Part shown: positions 7,364 through 13,835 of the stretch, piece by piece
Layout: each line of letters starts with the position of its first letter
How positions within the stretch are numbered: the stretch's first letter is position 1
Assembly: GCA_903873355.1 (NCBI GenBank)
Contig: CAIQOG010000377.1
Coordinates: 1-14,404 of the forward strand
Direction of reading: 5' to 3'
Source: an uncultured Bacteroidales bacterium
Lineage (GTDB): Bacteria > Bacteroidota > Bacteroidia > Bacteroidales > Paludibacteraceae
DNA: 14,404 nt
Notes under the pieces: generated by a model
The model's input: the letters and a program-made list of their open reading frames with translations, nothing else
Database searches by the model: none
What the model was told of the DNA's origin: nothing
Position numbers and translations under genes: made by a program

Positions 7364-7621
7364 AACATGACAATGTATGTTGGTGTTAAAGTGTTGAAAT
7401 TTATCAACTTAAATAGTGGTAGGGGCAATATATCCACAATTAATAATCTAAATTAAGTTCTTTTTTACACGATAATGCAATAACTCCTACAAAACCATGT
7501 AATGATTTTATTAGTTTGTTATATTTCTATACATTGACTTATAATGCTGTAAATAAGTAATATAATATCTATTTTACGATATTTACAATATTCGAAACGG
7601 ATAATAATAATAATAATAATA
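7364..7621. other. AT-rich non-coding spacer before the IS
   Basis: No gene-like frame is visible. A weak GTTGA/TCAAC hairpin (7393-7408) follows the GT-C stop codon but has no T tract, so it is not a convincing terminator. The last 22 bases are a trinucleotide microsatellite that touches the IS end. Confidence 0.55.
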
Positions 7622-7622
7622 A
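7601..7622. repeat. (ATA)n microsatellite abutting the IS terminus
   Basis: About 7.3 perfect ATA units run directly into the left inverted repeat of the insertion sequence. No second copy lies on the other side of the element, so it is not a target duplication as it stands. It may be a pre-existing AT-rich target. Confidence 0.9.
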
Positions 7623-7640
7623 CATTAGTGTCCACTAAAA
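7622..7640. repeat. IS terminal inverted repeat, left in window
   Basis: This 19-base end matches the opposite end in inverted orientation with a single C/T difference. It lies immediately after the ATA microsatellite and next to the transposase stop codon side. Confidence 0.88.
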
Positions 7641-8798
7641 AAAATTAATAGTCAGTTGATCTGACGGAAGTTCTTTGACATCATTTCTATTCTTATTAAA
7701 AAAGAGCTCACCAATTGGCGATTTGTCGAACAGTGAAATGCCTAATATCTGTAGAACTTCATATGTTGAACGGTTAATCATTAGTTCATTTTCAATGATT
7801 GCAACTAAGCAATATGATATTACCGCAGTATATATTTGTATTCTGACAGCATTTTCTGTAGTACCCCAAAAGGACTTAATCTTTAAATGCTGTTTAATCC
7901 ATTTGAAGAATAGCTCTATTTGCCAACGATTTTTATAAAGCAATGCTATCTGTTCAGAAGGTAGTTCCATGTTATTGGTCAGATAAACAAATGTTCTATT
8001 TGTTTCCTTGTCATAATAAACTACTTTTCTAATTTCCTCCGGGTAATATTGTGATATATAAAATCCCGTAAGTTTGCCTATTTGATCACTCATGACTCCG
8101 TTTTTCTCATTAATCGGTTTTAGTTGAGTGCACTGGAACTGGAGATTCTTTTTGGCTCTAATCACAAAATAAGCTGTATGCTTTGTGATATTATAAAGCC
8201 TTTTGAAATCAACATATCCACGATCAAATATATAATATGCACCAGATTCATAAGGAATTACATCCATCGCATTCACATCATTTACTGTTGCGTTTGTAAT
8301 ATGAATGAATGCTGGAATCTGAGTCGTTATATCATAGAGCGTATGAAGTTTAATACCTGCTTTTGTTTTGCGAAACTTTGCCCACCAAAATACATTCAAA
8401 CATAAATCAATGGTCGAAGAATCAAAAGCATAAACTTTACCTTCTATTTCAAAATCATCGTTTGCCCGACGCTTACGGGCAATATCAATCAAATAATAAG
8501 CATAGTCTTCAAAGATTTTGCTATCACGTTTTTCATTTGCTTTGGAAAGATTACTGCGAGTAACGTTCTTCCCAAATCCCAAATGATATTTCTTTTGACT
8601 ATGAGCATCTATTGCTAAAATCAAATCCCGAAGGCTATCACGATTTGCAAGTTGACCAAACATCATTACCAGAAGTTGATTCCAACAGGTAAAATGTTTT
8701 ACATATTTATTGCCTTCATACTTTGCTACAAAACCGTCAAAAATTCGTTGAGGTAAAAACTCAATCATTTGTGCAAAAACGTATTTTCCTGTATTCAT
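7635..8798 (-). CDS. IS4-family DDE transposase
   Basis: The 387-residue transposase cuts and joins the ends of its IS. The N-terminal DUF4372-like part (residues 1-75) reads GKYVFAQMIEFLPQRIFD, then KYVKHFTCWNQLLVMMFGQL and NRDSLRDL. The DDE domain shows YAFDSSTIDLCLNVFWWAKF (first Asp near 125), AYYIFDRGYVDFKRL (second Asp near 193) and YKNRWQIELFFKWIKQHLK. The last carries the IS4 signature Y-x2-R-x3-E-x6-K in full, with the catalytic Glu. No frameshift or stop interrupts it, so the element may be active. The ATG is about 120 bases inside the right terminus; the stop codon lies just past the left repeat's first bases. Confidence 0.95.
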   Translation of the reverse strand: MNTGKYVFAQMIEFLPQRIFDGFVAKYEGNKYVKHFTCWNQLLVMMFGQLANRDSLRDLILAIDAHSQKKYHLGFGKNVTRSNLSKANEKRDSKIFEDYAYYLIDIARKRRANDDFEIEGKVYAFDSSTIDLCLNVFWWAKFRKTKAGIKLHTLYDITTQIPAFIHITNATVNDVNAMDVIPYESGAYYIFDRGYVDFKRLYNITKHTAYFVIRAKKNLQFQCTQLKPINEKNGVMSDQIGKLTGFYISQYYPEEIRKVVYYDKETNRTFVYLTNNMELPSEQIALLYKNRWQIELFFKWIKQHLKIKSFWGTTENAVRIQIYTAVISYCLVAIIENELMINRSTYEVLQILGISLFDKSPIGELFFNKNRNDVKELPSDQLTINFF

Positions 8799-8904
8799 TG
8801 CCCATTGTTTTACATTTTGGGCAAGATAAAAAATTCAAATCGTCACGCAACTATTTCGCTCGTAAAATAAGAATAGAAAAGGATTTCAAAGAATTGTTAA
8901 TCAC

Positions 8905-8923
8905 TTTTAGTAGACACTAATGT
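8905..8923. repeat. IS terminal inverted repeat, right in window
   Basis: This end is the inverted partner of 7622-7640 (18 of 19). The holA stop codon TAG (8917-8919, minus strand) is part of it. Confidence 0.88.
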
Positions 8924-9936
8924 AAAATTTTAAAAACCAGCTCTTTCATGAGGTCAGCTTCATCAGTGCTGGGATTGTCAATTCCCTTGTAGCGTGCATC
9001 TGTTTCGCGAATCCAGGAAATGATACTCATGGTTTTCCATGCATTAAAACTTTGAGCAGCTTTTTGGTAATCCTTTACAAAATAAGGGTTTACCTTTAAT
9101 TCAGAAGCTACAGCGCCCTGACTTTTATCCGAAAGATAATGGAAAATCATCAAATCGCTGAAAAACTTGAAAAGTTGCGAAAGTACCATTACCAAAGGAT
9201 TTGCCTTCTTATTCTCAGCAAAATAACGGATAATACGGTTTGCTTTCAAAACATCACGGTTAATAAGCGCTGCCTGTAATTCAAAAACATTGAAATCCTT
9301 ACTGATACCGATATTCTTTTCAATCAATTCAGGTGTAATTTGATGTGAATTTGCAGGCATCGTAAGAGTCAGCTTATCCAGCTCATTCACCAGCTTACTT
9401 AAATCAGTCCCCAAAAATTCCGAAAGCATAGCTACAGCCTTATCATCAATAGCCACATTTTTTGATTTGCAATACTTCGATATCCACGAACTAACCTCAT
9501 AATCACGTAGTTTGACCGATTCGAAAAGCACTGCAGTCTTTTGAACTTCCTGATACCATTTTTTGCGTTTATCCGGTGTACCGTACTTATAACAAAATAC
9601 TAATATTGTGGAATTCAACGGATTGGAAAGATAATAAACCAGGTTGTCCCATTCTTTAATGGATTGTGCTTCTTTTACAATCACAACCTGATGACTTCCC
9701 ATCATTGGATAACGCTTGGCCACGTTAACCACAGCGGATATGTCGACATCTTTACCGTAAAGAATGGTCTGATCGAACTCTTTTTCGGTTTCATCCAGTA
9801 CATTTTTCTGAATGTAATCCGAAATTTCATCAATATAATAGGGTTCATCACCCATTAAAAAATACAGCGGAGCAAATTTCTTACGTTGTAAATCGGTCAG
9901 TATTTGTTCGTACGATGCGGAATCCTGTTTTGCCAC
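8917..9936 (-). CDS. holA: DNA polymerase III subunit delta (clamp loader)
   Basis: HolA is the wrench subunit that opens the beta sliding clamp in the clamp-loader complex. Residues follow the family: YEQILTDLQRKKFAPLYFLM then GDEPYYIDEISDYI, AKRYPMMGSHQVVIVKEAQ, LLSEFLGT-like MLSEFLGTDLSKLVNELDKL, ISKDFNVFELQAAL and NPYFVKDYQKAA, ending LMKELVFKILH. Length is 339 from the chosen start. The frame is open back to a TTG at 9957, but that lies inside a 20-base palindrome; the GTG at 9934-9936, giving M-A-K-Q-D, fits Bacteroidota relatives better. The stop codon is supplied by the inverted repeat of the neighbouring IS, so the C-terminus is at most a residue or two different from the original. 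It is downstream of amn on the same strand. Confidence 0.93.
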   Translation of the reverse strand: MAKQDSASYEQILTDLQRKKFAPLYFLMGDEPYYIDEISDYIQKNVLDETEKEFDQTILYGKDVDISAVVNVAKRYPMMGSHQVVIVKEAQSIKEWDNLVYYLSNPLNSTILVFCYKYGTPDKRKKWYQEVQKTAVLFESVKLRDYEVSSWISKYCKSKNVAIDDKAVAMLSEFLGTDLSKLVNELDKLTLTMPANSHQITPELIEKNIGISKDFNVFELQAALINRDVLKANRIIRYFAENKKANPLVMVLSQLFKFFSDLMIFHYLSDKSQGAVASELKVNPYFVKDYQKAAQSFNAWKTMSIISWIRETDARYKGIDNPSTDEADLMKELVFKILH

Positions 9937-9951
9937 GGAATTATTTGTTAG

Positions 9952-9971
9952 GGACAAGTCGCGACTTGTCC
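9952..9971. repeat. 20-bp perfect palindrome between amn and holA
   Basis: GGACAAGTCGCGACTTGTCC is its own reverse complement. A further half-copy (ACTTGT) follows at 9974-9979. It lies between the amn stop and the holA start, is GC-richer than its surroundings, and has no T tract, so it looks like a dispersed intergenic palindrome or a protein-binding site. It could also form a cruciform or RNA hairpin that separates amn from holA expression. Confidence 0.75.
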
Positions 9972-9998
9972 GTACTTGTTAAGTAGTGGGAAATTATT

Positions 9999-10772
9999 TT
10001 ATTCAAAGCGTAAATGCTTGATTGTCTTACTATTATTAATCAAAGATGATAGAGATTTTACTCCAATTTTGATATGCTCTTCCACAAAGTTTGCAGTAAC
10101 TTTTTTATCGCTTTCACTGGTTTTAATACCATCTTCATGCAAAGGCATATCCGATACTAACAATAGAGCACCAACAGGAATACCATTATAAAATCCGGCG
10201 GAAAACAAAGTAGCAGTTTCCATGTCAATAGCCTGAGCATGAGTGGTGCGTAAGTATTCTTTAAATTTTTCATCGTGCTCCCACACGCGGCGATTGGTTG
10301 TATAAACCGTTCCCGTCCAGTAATCTTTATCAAAATCACGGATATTTGACGATACAGCACGCTGCAGACTGAAAGCGGGCAAAGCAGGTATTTCCGGTGG
10401 AAAATAGTCATTAGATGTTCCTTCACCACGAATAGCAGCACTAGGCAAAATATAATCGCCTAATTTGTTTTTATCTTTCAACCCACCACATTTACCCAAA
10501 AATAGGACAGCTTTAGGATGAATGGCTGATAAAATGTCCATAATTATGGCTGCATTCGGGCTTCCCATGCCAAAGTTTATAATTGTTATACCATTGGCCG
10601 AAGCATTTGGCATATTGCCATCACGTCCAACAACCGGAACTCCATACCATTCAGCAAAAAGATCGACATAATTATTAAAATTTGTCAGCAGTATATATTC
10701 CGTAAATTCATTTAATGGTCTTTTTGTGTACCGGGGTAGCCAGTTTTCAACAATTTCTTTTTTTGTTTTCAT
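9999..10772 (-). CDS. amn: AMP nucleosidase, short form
   Basis: This cytoplasmic enzyme should split AMP into adenine and ribose 5-phosphate. The 257-residue product is a member of the PNP/UDP phosphorylase fold. Visible landmarks are INFGMGSPNAAIIMDIL, the phosphate-loop region VLFLGKCGGLKDKNKLGDYI (89-108), AIRGEGTSNDYFPPEIPALP, TGTVYTTNRRVWEHDE, AIDMETATLFSAGF with ribose-binding E185, and LLLVSDMPL with catalytic-type D208. It lacks the long N-terminal regulatory domain of the enterobacterial Amn, as usual in Bacteroidota. The ATG at 10770-10772 gives the family start (MKTKKEIVENWLPRYT). It is divergent from the HsdR-N gene over a 92-base spacer and precedes holA by about 60 bases. Confidence 0.93.
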   Translation of the reverse strand: MKTKKEIVENWLPRYTKRPLNEFTEYILLTNFNNYVDLFAEWYGVPVVGRDGNMPNASANGITIINFGMGSPNAAIIMDILSAIHPKAVLFLGKCGGLKDKNKLGDYILPSAAIRGEGTSNDYFPPEIPALPAFSLQRAVSSNIRDFDKDYWTGTVYTTNRRVWEHDEKFKEYLRTTHAQAIDMETATLFSAGFYNGIPVGALLLVSDMPLHEDGIKTSESDKKVTANFVEEHIKIGVKSLSSLINNSKTIKHLRFE

Positions 10773-10864
10773 TCATTTAATTATTAAATAGTTTTTGTAA
10801 TTTCGCAACCGGATTTGAAGGAAAGTTTACCGTTTCAAAATTTGTGGAAACAAAAATACTAAAA
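10773..10864. promoter_or_regulatory. divergent intergenic region, amn / HsdR-N gene
   Basis: Both genes must start from this 92-base AT-rich spacer or just inside the neighbour. TAATTTCG (10798-10805, plus) is a near match to the -7 pattern for the right-hand gene. On the minus strand TATTTTTG (10858-10851) matches it for amn, giving a leader near 70 bases. Neither has a good -33 partner. Confidence 0.3.
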
Positions 10865-11329
10865 ATGTCGCAATTAAATCTACCTGAGTATATTTTTCGA
10901 ATAAAAAAACAAAACGAAAAAACGCTGATATTTGATTCTCAACGGAAACGATACGTAACTTTAACTCCAGAAGAATGGGTACGACAGCATTTCATACGTT
11001 TTTTAATTGAGGTAAAAGGTTATCCTACTTCCTATTTAGCAGTAGAGAAACAACTTTGTCTAAATGGTTTGAAAAAACGCTGTGATGCCATTTTATACAA
11101 TTCAGAAGGAAAAGCTGTATTGATTATTGAATTTAAAGCTCCAAATGTGCCAATAAACCAGGAAACATTTGATCAGGTAGCTGTTTACAATTCAAAATTA
11201 AAAGTTGATTTTTTTATAATTAGTAACGGAATTGAGCATTATTGCTGTAAAGTAAATGTCGAAACTGCCCGATATGAGTTTTTTCCTGAAATTCCTGACT
11301 TTAACTCCCTTTTTGTAACAAATTTGTAA
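10865..11329 (+). CDS. stand-alone HsdR N-terminal-type PD-(D/E)XK protein
   Basis: This 154-residue protein matches the N-terminal nuclease domain of type I restriction HsdR (HSDR_N_2-like) without helicase or specificity parts. It has LTPEEWVRQHFIRFLI, YLAVEKQLCLNGLKKRCDAI, then D74 and E89-F-K91 forming D-x14-E-x-K, and downstream Q104-x3-Y108 (the QxxxY motif of RecB/HsdR nucleases). HYCCK follows, and it ends PEIPDFNSLF. All catalytic positions look intact, so DNA cleavage or structure-specific binding is possible. No methylase or HsdS gene is near, so classical restriction is unlikely. The frame is open from GTG 10844, but ATG 10865 gives the family start MSQLNLPEYIFRIK. I recall such genes beside holA in other Bacteroidota, hinting at a replication or repair role. 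Confidence 0.85.
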   Translation: MSQLNLPEYIFRIKKQNEKTLIFDSQRKRYVTLTPEEWVRQHFIRFLIEVKGYPTSYLAVEKQLCLNGLKKRCDAILYNSEGKAVLIIEFKAPNVPINQETFDQVAVYNSKLKVDFFIISNGIEHYCCKVNVETARYEFFPEIPDFNSLFVTNL

Positions 11330-11459
11330 TAATCGGGGTAAATACCTGTATTAAAGCCATATAAGTCGTAATCAAATCAAATTTAAACCATAATCAGAAA
11401 GACAAAACAGTTAAATATCACATCAAAATTGCAGTTTTAACCCAAAACATGCTATTTAT

Positions 11460-11473
11460 ATGTTTTAAAACAT
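11460..11473. promoter_or_regulatory. palindrome overlapping promoter (possible operator)
   Basis: ATGTTTTAAAACAT is a perfect 14-base palindrome ending two bases before the -7 box at 11475. It therefore covers the spacer between the -33 and -7 positions, where a repressor would block transcription. AT-rich composition makes chance occurrence possible. Confidence 0.4.
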
Positions 11474-11474
11474 G

Positions 11475-11482
11475 TATTTTTG
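11475..11482 (+). promoter_or_regulatory. candidate -7 element before the hairpin leader
   Basis: TATTTTTG followed by C matches TAnnTTTG. It would start a transcript near 11489, carrying the 11520-11563 hairpin before the small secreted-protein gene at 11595. The -33 part is not clear. Confidence 0.5.
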
Positions 11483-11519
11483 CAGCGCCAATTAGAAATA
11501 ATTGATAAAGAATAAATCT

Positions 11520-11570
11520 AATACAAAGAAATTCCCTAAAAATCACTGGGAATTCTTTGTATTTTTTATT
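11520..11570 (+). terminator. terminator-like hairpin in leader (attenuator or sRNA end)
   Basis: AATACAAAGAAATTCCC (11520-11536) pairs with GGGAATTCTTTGTATT (11548-11563), about 16 pairs with one bulged A and an 11-base loop. A T-rich run (ATTTTTTATT) follows on the plus strand. It could end transcripts from the HsdR-N gene. Because it lies downstream of the -7 box at 11475 and 25 bases before the next ATG, it could instead be an attenuator or the 3' end of a short RNA of about 75-80 bases. Confidence 0.6.
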
Positions 11571-11594
11571 AGTATAAATTTAAAATTTTAAGGT

Positions 11595-11957
11595 ATGAAA
11601 AAGATTTTGTTTTCAATTATGGTATTGGTGTCATTTTCAACAACTTCGTTTGCAATTAATCAGTTTGATGATTATAAGGCTTTACACAAATTAACCAACA
11701 AAGATACTTTTGTAAGTTTGGTAAGCTATTTAAATGCCGATGAACAACAGGTTTCACTACTAAATGAAGTATTTATAATCACAAATAACGAACTAAATAC
11801 AGCAGAAAAAAATGATAACGACAGATTTGCAGAAAGCGTATTAAACTACAATTTATATAATGCAAAATGTATTTTATCCGAAAATCAATACAAAAGATAT
11901 TTAGTATTTATAAATTACTATTTAAGAAATGAAAATTTGTTGTCTATCAACAAATAA
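11595..11957 (+). CDS. small secreted protein, unknown function
   Basis: The 120-residue product begins with a clear signal peptide (MKKILFSIMVLVSFSTTSFA, cleavage likely after residue 20). The mature part is about 100 residues, mostly predicted helix, polar and rich in Asn. Segments include LVSYLNADEQQVSLLNEVF and a C-terminal YNAKCILSENQYKRYLVFIN. The pattern (a conserved-looking Q-Y-K-R-Y-L stretch after an L-S/T-x-x-Q turn) recalls short helical periplasmic proteins common in Bacteroidota, but I cannot name a family. It is expressed alone: a candidate promoter and hairpin lie upstream, and a strong terminator begins 27 bases after its stop. Confidence 0.75.
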   Translation: MKKILFSIMVLVSFSTTSFAINQFDDYKALHKLTNKDTFVSLVSYLNADEQQVSLLNEVFIITNNELNTAEKNDNDRFAESVLNYNLYNAKCILSENQYKRYLVFINYYLRNENLLSINK

Positions 11958-11983
11958 TATAACATTCTCATTATGACACCAAT

Positions 11984-12012
11984 AAGGGTGTTTCTCCGGG
12001 AGAAACACCCTT
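11984..12012 (+). terminator. strong rho-independent-type terminator, convergent genes
   Basis: AAGGGTGTTTCTC (11984-11996) pairs perfectly with GAGAAACACCCTT (12000-12012) around CGG, a 13-pair stem. The plus side is followed by TTTTATTTGTTTTTT, a good U tract. On the minus side it begins directly after the alkD-like stop codon but its T tract is weak (TTATTGG). It probably terminates both convergent genes, more strongly for the plus strand. Confidence 0.88.
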
Positions 12013-12690
12013 TTATTTGTTTTTTGATCGGACAATTACCGCTTCACTTTTTAATTCCCTGAGAGCATCGGCAGCAATCCAGCGGGCCGATTTTGAATCC
12101 TGACATTGGATTCGATCAGCACATTCTATGGCTTTAATCCGTAAAGGTTCATTTCGCTTCCCAATTTGTCTCAACGCCCAGTTCACAGCCTTTCGCACAA
12201 AATTACGGTTATCCCATGCCTCGCGTTCAATTAGCTCAAAATAAGCGGAAAATGACTCATTGCCGGCTTTCTTATCGTAAATAACCAAAGCGCACATCAA
12301 AACAAAAGCCGAACGCTTCACAAACTCCTCATCTGCAGAAGAATAGGCTTCAATTTTTGCCTTTGCGAAAGGTGTTTGAATAAGCAGGCTGCAACACTGA
12401 TCGCAGATATCCCACGAATCAAAGTCCTTCACCCAGGTATCGAACTGCAGTTCAGTCACTTGTTTCGGATCGTCGATAAACGATGCCAGAATACGGGCCT
12501 CATGAATTTCAGTTTTCCATAATTCCAAAGCAAGTTCATGGTTTTTACCAACCTTTTTGGCAAAAAGTCGTAAATCAGGAATTTTTATACCCAAAGCATT
12601 TGAACTTTCAATGCCAAATCGTTCCAATTGTGCAAAATGGGCAGGATTTGAAAGACTTTTAAGTTCAGTAAGTACTTCTTTTACAGTCAT
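12013..12690 (-). CDS. DNA alkylation repair protein (AlkD-like glycosylase)
   Basis: AlkD-family enzymes are all-helical HEAT-like DNA glycosylases that release N3- and N7-alkylated purines. The 225-residue product shows FGIESSNALGIKIPDLRLFA, LALELWKTEIHEARILASFI, then WVKDFDSWDICDQCC with the active-site tryptophan W93 and acidic D94/D97, FVKRSAFVLMCAL, and WDNRNFVRKAVNWALRQIGK (159-178). Length fits the family (about 210-240). The catalytic Asp assignment among D94/D97 is by position. It starts with ATG 7 bases after the capA-like stop, so the two are co-transcribed; it ends at the shared terminator. Confidence 0.93.
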   Translation of the reverse strand: MTVKEVLTELKSLSNPAHFAQLERFGIESSNALGIKIPDLRLFAKKVGKNHELALELWKTEIHEARILASFIDDPKQVTELQFDTWVKDFDSWDICDQCCSLLIQTPFAKAKIEAYSSADEEFVKRSAFVLMCALVIYDKKAGNESFSAYFELIEREAWDNRNFVRKAVNWALRQIGKRNEPLRIKAIECADRIQCQDSKSARWIAADALRELKSEAVIVRSKNK

Positions 12691-12697
12691 GTAAATA

Positions 12698-13801
12698 TTA
12701 TTTCAGAAACTCCAGGTTTGATAATCGCTTACGGGTCTCAGTATCAAAATATCGAAGCGAAATGCTATCAGATGAATTCAGTTTAAAGTTTGATGGATTT
12801 TCGATATAATCTGTTGTAGGAATTAAATGATACTGATACTCAGCATTTAATGTACCCTTATAAACCCAAACCGGGATATAATTAGTTTTCAAAACCGTTT
12901 TGGACTTCACACCTATCTCCACTTTAACCATAATACCACCATCGGAATTGGCTTGTCGCTGATTGGAAATAAAATTACCAAGTGAATAGTACACCGGAAC
13001 AGGGTATTTATCCGTACCATAAAGCGTTTCAACATTCTGAACCACATGTGGATGCGAACCAATAATCAGATTAATTCCTTGATTTACAAAGAATTGTGCC
13101 AGTTTTTGTTGAGTTTCACCTGCTTTAAGCTCATATTCCTTCCCCCAATGAATAGTCATAATTTTAAAATCAGCTCCCAATCTGTCAGCATCATTTATAT
13201 CATTCATAATCTCTGTTGTATCAATATAATTGACCAATGAAGGTTCCTGAGCCTGATTTCCGTTTGTTCCGTAAGTGCAATTCAGGATGGCAATTTTAAT
13301 ACCTTTTGTCTGAAGTATGATTGGATAAAGGCTGTCACGCTGGGCTTCGTTGCTATAACTGCCTGCAAAAAGGAAATTTCGCTTGCGCATTTGCCGGATA
13401 GTTCGTTCCAGTCCGGATTTTCCACGGTCGAGTACATGATTGTTACCCGTTAAGAGTATATCAAAACCCGCATTTTTGAGTGCATCGAGCAATGCATCGG
13501 GGGATGAAAAAGCGGGATAACCGCTATAAGGCTTACCTGCAATGGGAACTTCCAGGTTTGCAACCGCAAAATCGGCTTGTTGGAGATACGGTTTTACCCA
13601 TTTAAAACAAACATCGTAGTTGTATGAATCGTTAAGAGGATTGTAAGCGGCTTCAATCTGAGGAATATGCCCCATAACATCACCGGCAAAAATAAGCGTA
13701 ACAGTATCGTTATCAGCAATAACGAAAGAATTGTGATTGCTGTTTTGAATAAAACTGCAAAAGAAAAACAATAAAGCAAACAGCAAAACAGACTTTTTCA
13801 T
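12698..13801 (-). CDS. CapA-family secreted metallophosphatase-like protein
   Basis: The 367-residue product has an N-terminal signal or anchor (MKKSVLLFALLFFFCSFIQ, residues 1-19). The PGA_cap (CapA) domain follows: TLIFAGDVMGHIPQIE with G40-D41, FAVANLEVPIAGKPYSGYPAF with N82-L-E84, LLTGNNHVLDRGKSGLERT (T118-G-N-N-H122), ILNCTYGTNG, IMTIHWGKEYEL (H218), LIIGSHPHVVQNVE (248-258) and VYYSLGNFISNQ. These are the metal-binding positions of the calcineurin-like fold, all present. CapA takes part in poly-gamma-glutamate capsule export in Bacillus, but no capB/C genes are near, so the substrate here is unknown; a periplasmic or surface hydrolase is the safest reading. It follows pyrD by 34 bases and precedes the alkD-like gene by 7. 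Confidence 0.92.
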   Translation of the reverse strand: MKKSVLLFALLFFFCSFIQNSNHNSFVIADNDTVTLIFAGDVMGHIPQIEAAYNPLNDSYNYDVCFKWVKPYLQQADFAVANLEVPIAGKPYSGYPAFSSPDALLDALKNAGFDILLTGNNHVLDRGKSGLERTIRQMRKRNFLFAGSYSNEAQRDSLYPIILQTKGIKIAILNCTYGTNGNQAQEPSLVNYIDTTEIMNDINDADRLGADFKIMTIHWGKEYELKAGETQQKLAQFFVNQGINLIIGSHPHVVQNVETLYGTDKYPVPVYYSLGNFISNQRQANSDGGIMVKVEIGVKSKTVLKTNYIPVWVYKGTLNAEYQYHLIPTTDYIENPSNFKLNSSDSISLRYFDTETRKRLSNLEFLK

Positions 13802-13835
13802 ACAAAATACTGTTAGTTTGCGGGACGCAGGAGTT

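Larger units (their letters stand above)
7622..8923 (-). mobile_element. IS4-family insertion sequence (DUF4372 group), complete
   Basis: The element is about 1.30 kb. Its ends are near-perfect inverted repeats: ACATTAGTGTCCACTAAAA at 7622-7640 against ACATTAGTGTCTACTAAAA read inward from 8923 to 8905, 18 of 19 identical. It holds one full-length transposase gene. Comparing the flanks (an ATA microsatellite on the left, GT-rich then A/T runs in holA on the right) shows no direct target duplication. The right end lies at the holA stop codon. The exact outer boundary could be a few bases inside the positions given. Confidence 0.88.
11330..11594. other. intergenic leader region with promoter, palindrome and hairpin
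   Basis: This 265-base spacer has no gene-like frame. Bases 11330-11455 show nothing specific. The right half holds a 14-base palindrome, a -7 box and a long terminator-like hairpin, listed separately. Confidence 0.6.

Noticed and set aside
7393..7408. Terminator after the GT-C gene
   Set aside because: Five-pair AT-rich stem without a T tract; likely chance.
9937..9957. TTG start for holA
   Set aside because: It lies within a perfect palindrome and adds seven residues absent from the expected M-A-K-type start; GTG at 9936 is preferred.
10844..10864. GTG start for the HsdR-N gene
   Set aside because: The ATG at 10865 gives the family-like N-terminus.
10865..11329. Type I restriction-modification locus
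   Set aside because: Only an HsdR N-domain is present; no helicase, HsdM or HsdS is in the window.
12698..13801. Poly-gamma-glutamate capsule locus
   Set aside because: Only a CapA-like gene is present; neighbours are pyrD and an AlkD-like gene.
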